Assembly: GCA_025041175.1 (NCBI GenBank)
Contig: JAKCFJ010000001.1
Location: 930,001 to 994,000 of the forward strand
Length of the DNA stretch: 64,000 nucleotides
DNA from: Halobacteriales archaeon YIM A00010
GTDB lineage: Archaea; Halobacteriota; Halobacteria; Halobacteriales; Haloarculaceae
Reading direction: 5' to 3'
The notes under the pieces are model-generated. The model was given only the letters and a program-made list of their open reading frames with translations, did not search any database and was not told the DNA's origin. Position numbers and translations under genes: made by a program. This document shows positions 15,773-23,970 of the stretch, piece after piece (the first letter of the stretch is position 1; each line of letters opens with the position of its first letter).

Positions 15773-17911
15773 ATGAACACTGAAAGAGCTTCTCGCGCGG
15801 CGACGGTCGCGTTGTCAGTTCTTGGGGGGATCGTGGTGTTTCTCATCGCCCACGAGCTGTTTCCGTACCTGTCCTCGAACCACGACGAGGGCGTCTACCT
15901 CCAACAGGCCGCGATGCTTCTCGACGGGAACCTCTGGCTCAACAGCGGCGTTGCGGCTGCGGTTCGGCCGTGGTTTTTCATCGAGGAGGTTCCTCGCCTC
16001 TACCCCAAGTACACGCCGGTCGCCGCGCTCATGTTCGCGCCGGGCGTTGCAGCAGGCGTTCCCCGTGTGATGCTCGTGCTGATCGCGGCGGGCAACATCG
16101 CGCTCATCGGTGCGATCGCCACCGAGGCGTTCGACCGTCCCACGGGCGCTCTGGCCGCGCTCATCGCGCTGTTGACCCCGTTTTTCCTGTTCATCTCCGC
16201 GACGTTCATGTCGTACGCACCGACGACGCTGTTGAATCTCCTCTTCGCGCTCGGATACATCCGGATGTTCCGCCGCGAGCACAGGGGCTACGCTGTGCTC
16301 GCAGGCGCGGCCATCGGACTCGCGTTTTTCTCCCGGCCGTACACGGCGGTGTTGTTTGCGGTTCCGTTCCTCGTTCACGCTGTGGTCACGATCGGACAGG
16401 AGCTTCGGGACGGTTCGGTTCGGACGCCGACGATCGAACGCGAGGCGATCGTGTGCGTGTTCGGGATGGCTGGCGTGGGGATTGCGTTGGCGTACAACCA
16501 CGTGGTGACCGGCGACGCGTTTCTGTTCCCCTACCAGGCGTTCGCGCCGTTGGATGGGTTGGGCTTCGGTCACCGGAAGCTGCTCGGCCGCGAGGTGGAC
16601 TACACCATCGAGCTGGCGTGGCGGGCGAACAAACACCTCGCTGCCGAGCTGTTCACGCGGTGGACGGTCGCCCCACCGATCGGCTCTCTCCTCGCGGCGA
16701 TCGGTCTGTTTCCCCTCGTGCTCGGCCACCGCGAACGACGGACGGATCCGATTTCGGACCGCACGCTCCGGCTCCTACTGCTCGGCGTCGCTCTCTCGGT
16801 CCTCCTCGGTAACATCTCCTTCTGGGGGACGTTCAACACACTCGGGAACATCGCGGACCCCACCGATGGCTTCATGTCGAATTTCGGTCCGTTCTACCAT
16901 TTCGATCTCGTGGTTCCGCTGTCGGTGTTCGGGAGTGCCGGCGCGCTCTGGCTCGGTCGAACGCTTCGGTCGACCCTCTCACAACGGTTTTCCACACAGC
17001 AGGTCCGTGTCCTGCTCGTGGTGCTGTTGATCGTTGCCGTGCCGGTGTGTGCGAGCGCGGAGTACGACCGGATGAGCACGGCGACCGATCATCACACAGT
17101 GCGGACCGAACAGAAGGAGTCGGTGTACGCGCCGTTCGAGAATCGGACGTTCGAGAACGGGCTCGTCTTTATGCCGCTTCCCCACGGGCCGTGGTTGTCT
17201 CACCCGTTCCAGGCGCTCCGAAACGGTGGGACCCTTGACGACGGTGGAGTGTTGTACGCCCAACACCAGGGCCCTAGACTGAATTTCGACACGCTCGACG
17301 TGTACGACAACCGGACGCCCTACCGGTTTACGTACCATGGTCGGTGGCCCGGAAACGTCACTCCCAAGCTCCAGGAGCTGACCGTTCACAACGCTACCAC
17401 TCACCGGCTCACCACGACCGTCGAACCGGTCGGTCAGCTGTCATCGGTCCGGCTTTCGACGTACGGCGACCAGGTCGTCCGGTATCCCTCTTCGAACCGA
17501 ACCAACGACTCCGTTGGCGTCACGTGGTCGATCAACGAAACGGAAATCAGTCTAGACACCATCGACGGCACGGCTGTCGAGGAGCGGTCGACCGAATACG
17601 GACGGGAGAGACCACTGAGCGGACCGTTCGTCTCCCCTTCTTCGTCCCCAGAGACATCGGACACGACGATCGAGATCAACGACTCTTCGAGGGCCATGCT
17701 AGCGATCACGTTCGTCCGCCCCGACGGCGACACCCTCACGTACCGGTATCATCTGGACCTCGATCCGAACGGCGATCGTGTCCGGGTTCTGTTCCCCGGC
17801 AGACAGAAAGTGTGCAGCGGCTCGCTCTATTGTGGCAACGAGGGAACGTACATCCCCGGGGAGGAGTACCCCAGTGGAGCCACAATGAACACGACCCACA
17901 GCACGGAGTGA
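15773..17911 (+). CDS. GT39-like membrane glycosyltransferase / mannosyltransferase family protein
   Basis: This protein of about 712 aa has roughly ten membrane segments in the first 450 residues and a soluble, sequon-containing C-terminal half. The first outside loop reads SSNHDEGVYLQQAAMLLDGN, the DE-containing loop of the GT-C/PMT superfamily; LYPKYTPVAALMFAPG follows. GT-C enzymes use dolichyl-phosphate sugars as donors at the outer membrane face. The DPM-like gene just downstream could make such a donor. The ATG at 15773 follows GGGGAACG and starts the first membrane helix correctly. Acceptor unknown. Confidence 0.78.
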   Translation: MNTERASRAATVALSVLGGIVVFLIAHELFPYLSSNHDEGVYLQQAAMLLDGNLWLNSGVAAAVRPWFFIEEVPRLYPKYTPVAALMFAPGVAAGVPRVMLVLIAAGNIALIGAIATEAFDRPTGALAALIALLTPFFLFISATFMSYAPTTLLNLLFALGYIRMFRREHRGYAVLAGAAIGLAFFSRPYTAVLFAVPFLVHAVVTIGQELRDGSVRTPTIEREAIVCVFGMAGVGIALAYNHVVTGDAFLFPYQAFAPLDGLGFGHRKLLGREVDYTIELAWRANKHLAAELFTRWTVAPPIGSLLAAIGLFPLVLGHRERRTDPISDRTLRLLLLGVALSVLLGNISFWGTFNTLGNIADPTDGFMSNFGPFYHFDLVVPLSVFGSAGALWLGRTLRSTLSQRFSTQQVRVLLVVLLIVAVPVCASAEYDRMSTATDHHTVRTEQKESVYAPFENRTFENGLVFMPLPHGPWLSHPFQALRNGGTLDDGGVLYAQHQGPRLNFDTLDVYDNRTPYRFTYHGRWPGNVTPKLQELTVHNATTHRLTTTVEPVGQLSSVRLSTYGDQVVRYPSSNRTNDSVGVTWSINETEISLDTIDGTAVEERSTEYGRERPLSGPFVSPSSSPETSDTTIEINDSSRAMLAITFVRPDGDTLTYRYHLDLDPNGDRVRVLFPGRQKVCSGSLYCGNEGTYIPGEEYPSGATMNTTHSTE

Positions 17912-17963
17912 CAGCGGACGTTCCGCTTCCCTTCGTCACGAACCGTCCGATCGTGGTGGGTTC

Positions 17964-18078
17964 TTCATACTGTCGGTCATACGTCTGTGACTGTACGGTG
18001 GCGTTGTCGGGCGCACGGAGCAATGGCCTGACTGAACGGGCCAGTGAGTGTTCGACGATCTATGACCGACAGTATCAA
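17964..18078. repeat. Inverted-repeat-bounded element A (115 bp, ATACTGTCGGTC family)
   Basis: Bounded by TTCATACTGTCGGTCATA (17964-17981) and its inverse TATGACCGACAGTATCAA (18061-18078), 15 bp of it perfectly complementary. The interior has no coding sequence. It sits between the convergent stop codons of the GT39-like gene (17911) and the DPM-like gene (18096). Related pairs occur at 19702-19910 and 36309-36414 with different interiors. Confidence 0.7.
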
Positions 18079-18095
18079 TCAGTGAGGTTAGTCGC

Positions 18096-18797
18096 TCACC
18101 GGAGCCGTTCCTCGACGCACACTTTCACGATCGATTTTGCGATCGCCAGACCGCCTTCGATCGGATCGAGCTTCGTCTCGCCGCGTCGTTCGCGGTAGGT
18201 AATCGGGCGTTCGCGGACGCGGTAACCCCTCATCAGCGGCCGGATGAGCAACTCGGCCGAGAGACCGGTGTTTTCGGTCCACTTGATCTGCTGGATGACC
18301 TCCCGCCGGTAGGCACGCATTCCCGTCGTCGTGTCGTGGACGCGCTGGCCCATCAGTCCGCTGGCGAGCAGTGCGAACGCCGCGTTTCCCAAGCGGTTGA
18401 ACGCGGGCATCTCCCGGGCACCGTGGTAGAGTCGGTCACCGCTGACCACGTCGTGCCCCTCGTTGATCGACGAGAGGAACTCCGGAAGCGCCTCCATCGG
18501 ATATGTATCGTCGCAGTCGGTCGTCACGATCACCGGCCGATCCGCACTCAGAACGGCCTTCCGAACCGCAACGCCGTACCCCTGGGGCTGTTGTTCGATG
18601 ACTGTCGCCCCGTGTTCGCGGGCGATTTCGGGCGTGCGATCGCTCGAACCGTCGATACAGATCACCTCCGCATCGCCGCCGGTCACCCGTTCGATGTCCT
18701 CGAGAACGATCCCGATCGACTCCTCTTCGTTGTACGTCCCCATCACGACGCTCAGATCCTCGAACGTGAATTGAGTGGATTCCGTTTCCTGTTGCAT
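18096..18797 (-). CDS. Dolichyl-phosphate hexose synthase-like GT2 (DPM1 family)
   Basis: This 233-aa GT-A enzyme has LSVVMGTYNEEESIGIVLED, EVICIDGSSDRTPEIAREHG, VIVTTDCDDTYPMEALPEF (D-x-D metal motif) and the DPM-type downstream motifs FNRLGNAAFALLASGLMG, VHDTTTGMRAYRREV and ERRGETKLDP. It lacks a C-terminal membrane domain. Family members transfer mannose or glucose from a nucleotide sugar to dolichyl phosphate, or, as AglJ does, add the first sugar. The neighbouring GT39-like protein would need such a lipid-linked donor. Sugar not determined. Confidence 0.82.
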   Translation of the reverse strand: MQQETESTQFTFEDLSVVMGTYNEEESIGIVLEDIERVTGGDAEVICIDGSSDRTPEIAREHGATVIEQQPQGYGVAVRKAVLSADRPVIVTTDCDDTYPMEALPEFLSSINEGHDVVSGDRLYHGAREMPAFNRLGNAAFALLASGLMGQRVHDTTTGMRAYRREVIQQIKWTENTGLSAELLIRPLMRGYRVRERPITYRERRGETKLDPIEGGLAIAKSIVKVCVEERLR

Positions 18798-19052
18798 TAC
18801 CCGCTACTCGAACGACTGTGCACTTCAGCGTTATCAAGCACGCTGATCTCAAGAATATGGTATGAGCAGATGGTCATCACGATACTGGCCCGGTAACAGC
18901 TCGTTGCCTTCCGAATTCGTCATCGTACCGTCTCAAATACGTGCCCCTACCTTCACTATTCAATATGATTCCATGGGTGAAAGATTATTTATTGTTGAGT
19001 TCATACCTTGTACTATGATTGAATACATTGATAACAAATTTTACAAGCAGGG

Positions 19053-19466
19053 ATGCGTAACACCGCTATCGGACTCGGTGTGTGGTCTCCGATGACTGGT
19101 GATAGTGACCTGACAGCCCCCACCGAATCGCTCCGCACGCTGCCCGACGATACGGCGGTGTTCGAGTCGATTACAAACCTGCGTCGGCGGACGATAATCC
19201 GGTATATGGGCCGATTGCCATCCGAGGCCGTCGTCGAAACGTCCGAGCTTGCGCGGGTGTGTGCGGCCGTCGAGCGGGATCTTCCGCTCCACAAGGTGAA
19301 CCACCAGACGTATCGACACGCCTACCAGGCGGTGCGCCAGCGAGACGTTCCCCACCTCGCGGACGCGAACGTACTCGACCGACACGACCGAGACACCATC
19401 ACCCGTGGAGAACGGTTCTCGGGCTTCATCGAACTGCTCGACGCAATGGACGCTCACCTCGAATGA
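19053..19466 (+). CDS. DUF7344-type haloarchaeal helix-turn-helix protein
   Basis: This 137-aa (or 123-aa if started at 19095) protein has a core FESITNLRRRTIIRYMGRLP and the segment LPLHKVNHQTYRHAYQAVRQ, followed by HLADANVLDRHDRDTITRGE. That matches a large haloarchaeal wHTH family in which an N-terminal helix-turn-helix is followed by a short beta-hairpin wing. A DNA-binding role is inferred. The upstream 250 bp are very AT-rich. No target is evident. Confidence 0.7.
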   Translation: MRNTAIGLGVWSPMTGDSDLTAPTESLRTLPDDTAVFESITNLRRRTIIRYMGRLPSEAVVETSELARVCAAVERDLPLHKVNHQTYRHAYQAVRQRDVPHLADANVLDRHDRDTITRGERFSGFIELLDAMDAHLE

Positions 19467-19513
19467 CCCGGACGGGGGAATATTTATTATAGTTAATAAT
19501 AATATTAGGTGGT

Positions 19514-19705
19514 ATGGCGAAACAGATAATCATGGTCGCTGGATGGGCTATCTGGCTTCTGTCGTTGCTCGTTATCGCGTACGACTCCTGGAACGCAACG
19601 GGCCATTCAGACGTCTTTTTCGCTCTCATCAGCGGGTTTGCAGTGGTAACGGCACTGGTCATCGTACCGGTGCTCGTTGACGCTCGGCTGGGTCCGAACG
19701 CTTGA
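19514..19705 (+). CDS. Small two-helix membrane protein, unknown function
   Basis: The 63-aa product has two hydrophobic helices (about residues 4-23, IIMVAGWAIWLLSLLVIAYD, and 34-55, VFFALISGFAVVTALVIVPV) joined by an NATG loop. A clear AT-rich promoter (ATTTATTATAGTTAATAATA) and GGTGG precede the ATG. No family is recognised. It lies between DUF7344 and the nested inverted-repeat element. Confidence 0.6.
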   Translation: MAKQIIMVAGWAIWLLSLLVIAYDSWNATGHSDVFFALISGFAVVTALVIVPVLVDARLGPNA

Positions 19706-19910
19706 TACTGTCGGTCATGGTCCTTTGATACTGTCGGACAGGGGTGATCGAATATCAGCTGCTGGTGACTCGCCAGACAGCAGAGAGATATTCCGTCTCG
19801 ATTCGCCCACAGGTCCGACAGTATGAATACTCAGTTGCCCATTTACCACGCGTCCCATATCCGCTACACAGATCACCGTGGACGTCACGTAATTATGACC
19901 GACAGTATGA
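19702..19910. repeat. Nested inverted-repeat element B (outer pair)
   Basis: The outer arms are TTGATACTGTCGGTCAT (19702-19718) and ATGACCGACAGTATGA (19895-19910). The left arm overlaps the stop codon of the preceding small membrane-protein gene. An inner pair with slightly different sequence lies inside. The right arm ends 55 bp before the aldo/keto reductase start, just upstream of its likely promoter. The interior has no supported gene. Confidence 0.65.
19725..19827. repeat. Inner inverted-repeat element within B (103 bp)
   Basis: TTGATACTGTCGGAC (19725-19739) pairs with GTCCGACAGTATGAA (19813-19827). It carries GGAC where the outer pair has GGTCAT, so each pair matches itself better than its neighbour. 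This suggests two independent elements, one inside or beside the other. Confidence 0.6.
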
Positions 19911-19965
19911 GCGTTCACTAGGTTGCATGCGTACCTATACCTGCGTTGGCACCGTGATCTTGGGC

Positions 19966-20796
19966 ATGGAGTACGTCACCGTTGCTGGTGAGGAGATCCC
20001 GAAGATCGGTCTTGGAACGTGGCAGCTGACGGGCACAGACTGCCACGAGGCTGTCAGGGCAGCGATCGATATCGGCTACCGACACGTCGACACCGCACAG
20101 GCGTACGACAACGAGCGCGAAATCGGAGATGCGATCAGTGCCAGCGGTGTCGACCGGGAGTCATTGTTCCTGACAACGAAGCTCGGCCGCGGCAACTACA
20201 GCCACGACGCGGTGCTCCGGTCGGTCGACGAGAGCCTCTCGAAGCTCGACACGGGGTACCTCGATCTGCTGTTGATTCACTGGCCCGTCGATCGGCTTCC
20301 GACCAGCCCGTCGCTCACCGAAACGCTCGATGCGATGAACGAACTGCACAGAACGGAAAAAGTCAGGCATATCGGCGTGAGCAACTTCGGCGTCGACCGA
20401 CTCCACGAGGCACGCACTCGGTCCGACGCTCCGATTCTCACCAACCAGGTGGAGTATCACCCCTTTCGGGACCAGACACAACTGCTCGATTATTGTCAAA
20501 TACACGGAGTTCTACTCACCGCTTACAGCCCGTTCGGTCACGGTACGGCGATCGAGGACGCCGTATTGCGCGAAATCGGTGAGCGATACGGGAAATCCAG
20601 CGCGCAGGTCGCGCTTCGGTGGCTGATCCAACAGGAGATGGTGTGTACCATCTCGAAAGCGTCCACCCCAGACCACCTCGAAGCGAATTTGGACGTGTTC
20701 GATTTCGAACTCACCGAGGCGGAGATGGGCACGATTCGGCGACCGTCGAAGCTCCGGACGGCGTCTAGTTTCGTCCGCTCGTGGCTTTCGGGCTGA
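19966..20796 (+). CDS. Aldo/keto reductase
   Basis: This 276-aa TIM-barrel NADPH-dependent oxidoreductase has GLGTWQLTG near the start, DTAQAYDNEREIGDAI (catalytic Asp and Tyr), the catalytic Lys in LTTKLGRGNYSHD, LLLIHWPVD with its His, and VRHIGVSNFGVDRLHEA. The C-terminal cofactor region (TISKASTPDHLEANLDVFDF) is in place. The ATG at 19966 lies 27 nt after CCTATACC, consistent with a leaderless message, and matches the family start. Substrate unknown. Confidence 0.9.
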   Translation: MEYVTVAGEEIPKIGLGTWQLTGTDCHEAVRAAIDIGYRHVDTAQAYDNEREIGDAISASGVDRESLFLTTKLGRGNYSHDAVLRSVDESLSKLDTGYLDLLLIHWPVDRLPTSPSLTETLDAMNELHRTEKVRHIGVSNFGVDRLHEARTRSDAPILTNQVEYHPFRDQTQLLDYCQIHGVLLTAYSPFGHGTAIEDAVLREIGERYGKSSAQVALRWLIQQEMVCTISKASTPDHLEANLDVFDFELTEAEMGTIRRPSKLRTASSFVRSWLSG

Positions 20797-20966
20797 ACGT
20801 CCCCGGTCGTGTCCGCGGCCCCCTCACTCGGTGGGGACGAGGATCGATCGCCTAATTCATTATTTTCGGATATTATATTGGCAACGAAACCCCCGGACAG
20901 GGTGCACTGGCATGTATTTGCGGTAGAATCATCGGATGTTTCATGGATCGCGTCCGTACTAGTAGT

Positions 20967-21686
20967 ATGGTGTTCGAACTCACGGCGGCAGAGAGGAGCG
21001 AAGCTCCTCGGGAAACCGGACGCAGCCCGGCGACCGCGTGGCAGCTCGATTTGACCGGCGTGAACGCGTATCTCGTCGACAACGAGGGAGCGCTGACGCT
21101 CGTGGACACGGGGACACCGTGGGGCGTGTCGACGCTCGTCAGTGAGATCGAAGAGACGGGCCACGCGCTGGCCGACATCGACCGCGTTTTGCTCACCCAT
21201 TACGACATCGACCACGTTGGCGGTCTCGTTCGGCTCGGACTCGACGTCCCGGTGTACGCCGGAGAGCCCGATAGGGGGTTTCTTACCGGACGACGACGAC
21301 CACCCCTGTCGACGCCCAAGGGAGCATTGCACTGCGTTCTCGGGCCGTTCCTCCGGGAACGGAGCCACCCGATCGAGGCGATCGAGGACGGCGACAAGAT
21401 CGGCAGCTTCAGGGCGTACCACACTCCCGGCCACACGCCCGGACATATGGCGTATCTGAGCGAGTCGCTGTCGGTCGGGGTCGTCGGTGATCTCATCATC
21501 GAGCGCAAAGGGGAACTGATCCCGTCCCCGTGGTACCTGAGCTACGACACCGACCAGGTCACCGAAAGCATTCTGGACCTCGCGGACCGTCAACCGCCGA
21601 TCGAGACGATCGGCTTCGGTCACGGCGTGCCGTTCCTCAAAAACGGAAGCGTCCGGCTGGCCGAGCTGGGCCAATCGGTCGCGTAG
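20967..21686 (+). CDS. Metallo-beta-lactamase-fold hydrolase
   Basis: This protein of about 239 aa has the MBL metal motif as THYDIDHVGG (HxDxDH, with Asp where His is usual), then TPGHTPGHMAYLSE and GDLIIERKGEL further on, and a C-terminal GFGHGVPFL. The HxDxDH variant is frequent in haloarchaeal MBL proteins. It probably hydrolyses an ester or lactone; the substrate is not indicated. The ATG at 20967 puts the family start MVFELTA in place; an ATG at 20943 is the alternative. Confidence 0.87.
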   Translation: MVFELTAAERSEAPRETGRSPATAWQLDLTGVNAYLVDNEGALTLVDTGTPWGVSTLVSEIEETGHALADIDRVLLTHYDIDHVGGLVRLGLDVPVYAGEPDRGFLTGRRRPPLSTPKGALHCVLGPFLRERSHPIEAIEDGDKIGSFRAYHTPGHTPGHMAYLSESLSVGVVGDLIIERKGELIPSPWYLSYDTDQVTESILDLADRQPPIETIGFGHGVPFLKNGSVRLAELGQSVA

Positions 21687-21754
21687 CACAATCTCAGCCG
21701 GCAGAAAGCCGGACGCCAACGATTGCTGATGTTTCTCTGCGGAGCTCCGGGAGA

Positions 21755-22828
21755 TCACACGTCGTATTGCGCGAGGAACGCCCGGTGTTCGGTTTCGCGC
21801 TCGTCGCGCTCTTCGGGCGTCGCGTCCTGGTACCAGAGCGGGAAACACGCCATAGCGTTCACCCGACAGGCGAGTCGATACAGACGCATTCGTTTGTGGG
21901 TCTCCCTGTCGAAGGTCCAGCACTCGCGGCGTTCGGCATAGGCGCTCCGGAACGCGTGGCGCAACGTCTGCGTATACTCGTCGTCTTCGGTGTCGGGATT
22001 CAACAGCAAAGACTCCGTGCTTGCGAGATTGTACGCCGGATCGGCCGACAGAAGCTCGGCCCAGTCGAGCACTGCGCGCGCTTTGCCGGTCTTTGGATCG
22101 ACCAGCAGATTGCCATACCGGTAGTCGCGGTGGCAGTACGTGGGCTGCTCGGGTTCGGGCAGCTTCGGGATCGTCTCCCGGACGTACTGTCGGAGATCGG
22201 GCACGAGATCCGCGAATCGTGTCGGCTGCTCGGCCAACTCCGGAAAGTATCCGCCGTTGGTGAGGCGATCCAGCATCCAGTCGACGTGCCTCAGCAACCA
22301 GTCACGAAAGTCGTCGTACTGAGGGTGATCATCTGTCGCTATCACTGTCAGACCGTCATCGTGGACTCCGATGGTGCCAGCCGCAGGCAACGGTCCGAGC
22401 GCGTGTAGTTCGGCGAGGTTCCGACCCGCTTCCCGAAGGACCCGCTCGCGTGCGTCGGGCGTGAGTCGTTCGGGATAGCCCTCGTAGTTCTCTCCTGCGA
22501 TATGGTCCATCAGATAGAACGGCGTGGGATAGTCCTCGTGGTCGTTACAGGTGCCGATCACTGACGGTACCGGAACGTCGGTCTCCCGCCCGACGAGTTC
22601 GAGTAACCGTGGCTCCGAGCGCGCGACCGCCGGGACGAGATCGGTCGTGGTCGCCTTCAAAACGACGGTCCGCGCTGTGGGCGTCCGAACGCCGAGCGTG
22701 GCGACGAAGTTGACGCCGTGAGTGACCCGATCGATCGATTCGACGCTCCACTCGGGTTCGAGGGTTTGCACCATCCCACACACCGCTGTGTTGGGCACGT
22801 CTCCGAACCGATCGGTCTCGCTCGTCAT
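21755..22828 (-). CDS. APH-family phosphotransferase
   Basis: This 357-aa kinase-like protein has the Brenner motif THCHRDYRYGNLLVD-type region (residues about 238-250, HxDxxxxN) and the downstream metal Asp in AVLDWAELLSADPAYNLA. The N-lobe is represented by VVLKATTTD, with VPVPSVIG after it. The family phosphorylates small hydroxyl compounds (aminoglycosides, homoserine, choline and others). The substrate cannot be inferred, and resistance should not be assumed. It diverges from the toxin-antitoxin pair. Confidence 0.87.
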   Translation of the reverse strand: MTSETDRFGDVPNTAVCGMVQTLEPEWSVESIDRVTHGVNFVATLGVRTPTARTVVLKATTTDLVPAVARSEPRLLELVGRETDVPVPSVIGTCNDHEDYPTPFYLMDHIAGENYEGYPERLTPDARERVLREAGRNLAELHALGPLPAAGTIGVHDDGLTVIATDDHPQYDDFRDWLLRHVDWMLDRLTNGGYFPELAEQPTRFADLVPDLRQYVRETIPKLPEPEQPTYCHRDYRYGNLLVDPKTGKARAVLDWAELLSADPAYNLASTESLLLNPDTEDDEYTQTLRHAFRSAYAERRECWTFDRETHKRMRLYRLACRVNAMACFPLWYQDATPEERDERETEHRAFLAQYDV

Positions 22829-22947
22829 AGGGGTAGTTCCGACCGATCTCTCAAAAACGTGTGTTCACCGCATGCAGTCGGCTCATTCCTCGAAAATCCG
22901 GTGAGAGAAAGCGTTTAGTACATTCGATACAAAGTAGTACACCAACG

Positions 22948-23310
22948 ATGCCTATCAGCGCGGATCGGTTCGAGGAGATCACCGACGAAGATGAGAGACC
23001 AACGCCAGGGACGAACGCGGACAAGATACTCTCGTTTCTCGAAGAGCACGCCGATCAAGCGTTCACGCAGACCGAAATTTCTGAGACGACCAGCGTCAAC
23101 CGGGGATCAGTCGGACCGACGCTAGTACGGCTCCGTGAGGATGGTCGGGTGGATCACAAGGGGACGTACTGGCGGATTAGTGACCACGTTCGGAGTCTCG
23201 ACGGAGCTGTGGTTCATACTGAAGCGGCCGCTGCAAGCCACGACGAAGACTCATTCGTATACAAGGAGTGGCAAGAACACGCAGTCGATCCGCGTGATGA
23301 CCGTGAGTGA
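22948..23310 (+). CDS. Winged-helix antitoxin-like regulator of a PemK/MazF-type pair
   Basis: This protein of about 120 aa has a wHTH core: KILSFLEEHADQAFTQTEIS, then VNRGSVGPTLVRLREDGRVD and KGTYWRI. It overlaps the downstream PemK-like gene by 14 bp. Haloarchaeal PemK/MazF toxins are often preceded by such a wHTH gene, which would act as antitoxin and autorepressor. The box A candidate TTTAGTAC lies about 27-34 nt before the ATG. Confidence 0.75.
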   Translation: MPISADRFEEITDEDERPTPGTNADKILSFLEEHADQAFTQTEISETTSVNRGSVGPTLVRLREDGRVDHKGTYWRISDHVRSLDGAVVHTEAAAASHDEDSFVYKEWQEHAVDPRDDRE

Positions 23311-23638
23311 TGCGTATCAAACGGGCGATGTCTTCTGGGCACCCGATCCCTTCAGGCAGGGATCGAATCCTCGACTTTGGTTGGTTCTTGGCTCGGAAAG
23401 CCTTCCGTATCCGGGAGAGGAGTACATCTGTGTCGCACTCACGACGAGCGACTTGCCGTCGAACCACGAAGTCGGTGATGATTGGGTGTCGGGACGAAAC
23501 CCCGATAAAACGTCGTACTGCTCCCCGTGGGTCGTCGGGACGATCAAACACCGGGCGGTGGCGAATCCCCAAGGAGCAATTACGACCGCGTTCACCGGCC
23601 GCATGATCGAGCGGTGCAAGGCATTTCTGGGTCCGTGA
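23297..23638 (+). CDS. PemK/MazF-family toxin-like protein
   Basis: The 113-aa product contains YQTGDVFWAPDPFRQGSNPR (PemK beta-barrel start), EEYICVALTTSDLPSNHEVG and KTSYCSPWVVGTIKHR. In this family the product is an mRNA interferase. Start at 23297 (MTVSDAYQTG), overlapping the wHTH gene, is chosen for coupling and family fit. Catalytic competence is not shown by sequence alone. Confidence 0.8.
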   Translation: MTVSDAYQTGDVFWAPDPFRQGSNPRLWLVLGSESLPYPGEEYICVALTTSDLPSNHEVGDDWVSGRNPDKTSYCSPWVVGTIKHRAVANPQGAITTAFTGRMIERCKAFLGP

Positions 23639-23643
23639 GCCAC

Positions 23644-23970
23644 CTACGCCGTGAGTTCCTCGGCGACGGTTTCGGGATCCATCAGCTCGGGGTCGAGGAT
23701 GAACTCCGCGGCCGTGCGTGCGAACTCGGGGAGCGAGTCGTGGATGTAGACGACGACTCGTAGTTGGGGATTGATCTCGCGTGCGACGGGGATCGAGGTG
23801 GCGAGCGTTGAGTTGGTAACGATCAACAGCCCGGCGGTTTCGATCTCCGCATCGAGGAGCTGTTCGCGGGTGGCCGTTCCCGCGGCGCGAGTAACATCGA
23901 CGCCGACAGCTTCGAGGGCATCGCCTAGTCCATCATCGTCGGGACCGATAACGACAGCGTTCGTATCCAT
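23644..23970 (-). CDS. DUF7126 haloarchaeal protein
   Basis: This 108-aa alpha/beta protein starts [20 protein letters not shown] and contains AGLLIVTNSTLATSIPVARE and LRVVVYIHDSLPEFARTAAE. It resembles a small Rossmann-like or receiver-like fold without recognised catalytic residues. Its ATG overlaps the guaAb stop (TAATG), so it is third in the pyrG-guaAb operon. Function unknown; the coupling points to nucleotide metabolism. Confidence 0.7.
   Translation of the reverse strand: MDTNAVVIGPDDDGLGDALEAVGVDVTRAAGTATREQLLDAEIETAGLLIVTNSTLATSIPVAREINPQLRVVVYIHDSLPEFARTAAEFILDPELMDPETVAEELTA

Noticed and set aside
20538-21923. 461-codon minus-strand frame
   Set aside because: It runs antisense through the aldo/keto reductase end and the MBL hydrolase, both of which have clear motifs.
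21755-22828. Aminoglycoside resistance gene
   Set aside because: Only the general APH kinase fold motifs are present; the substrate cannot be named from sequence.
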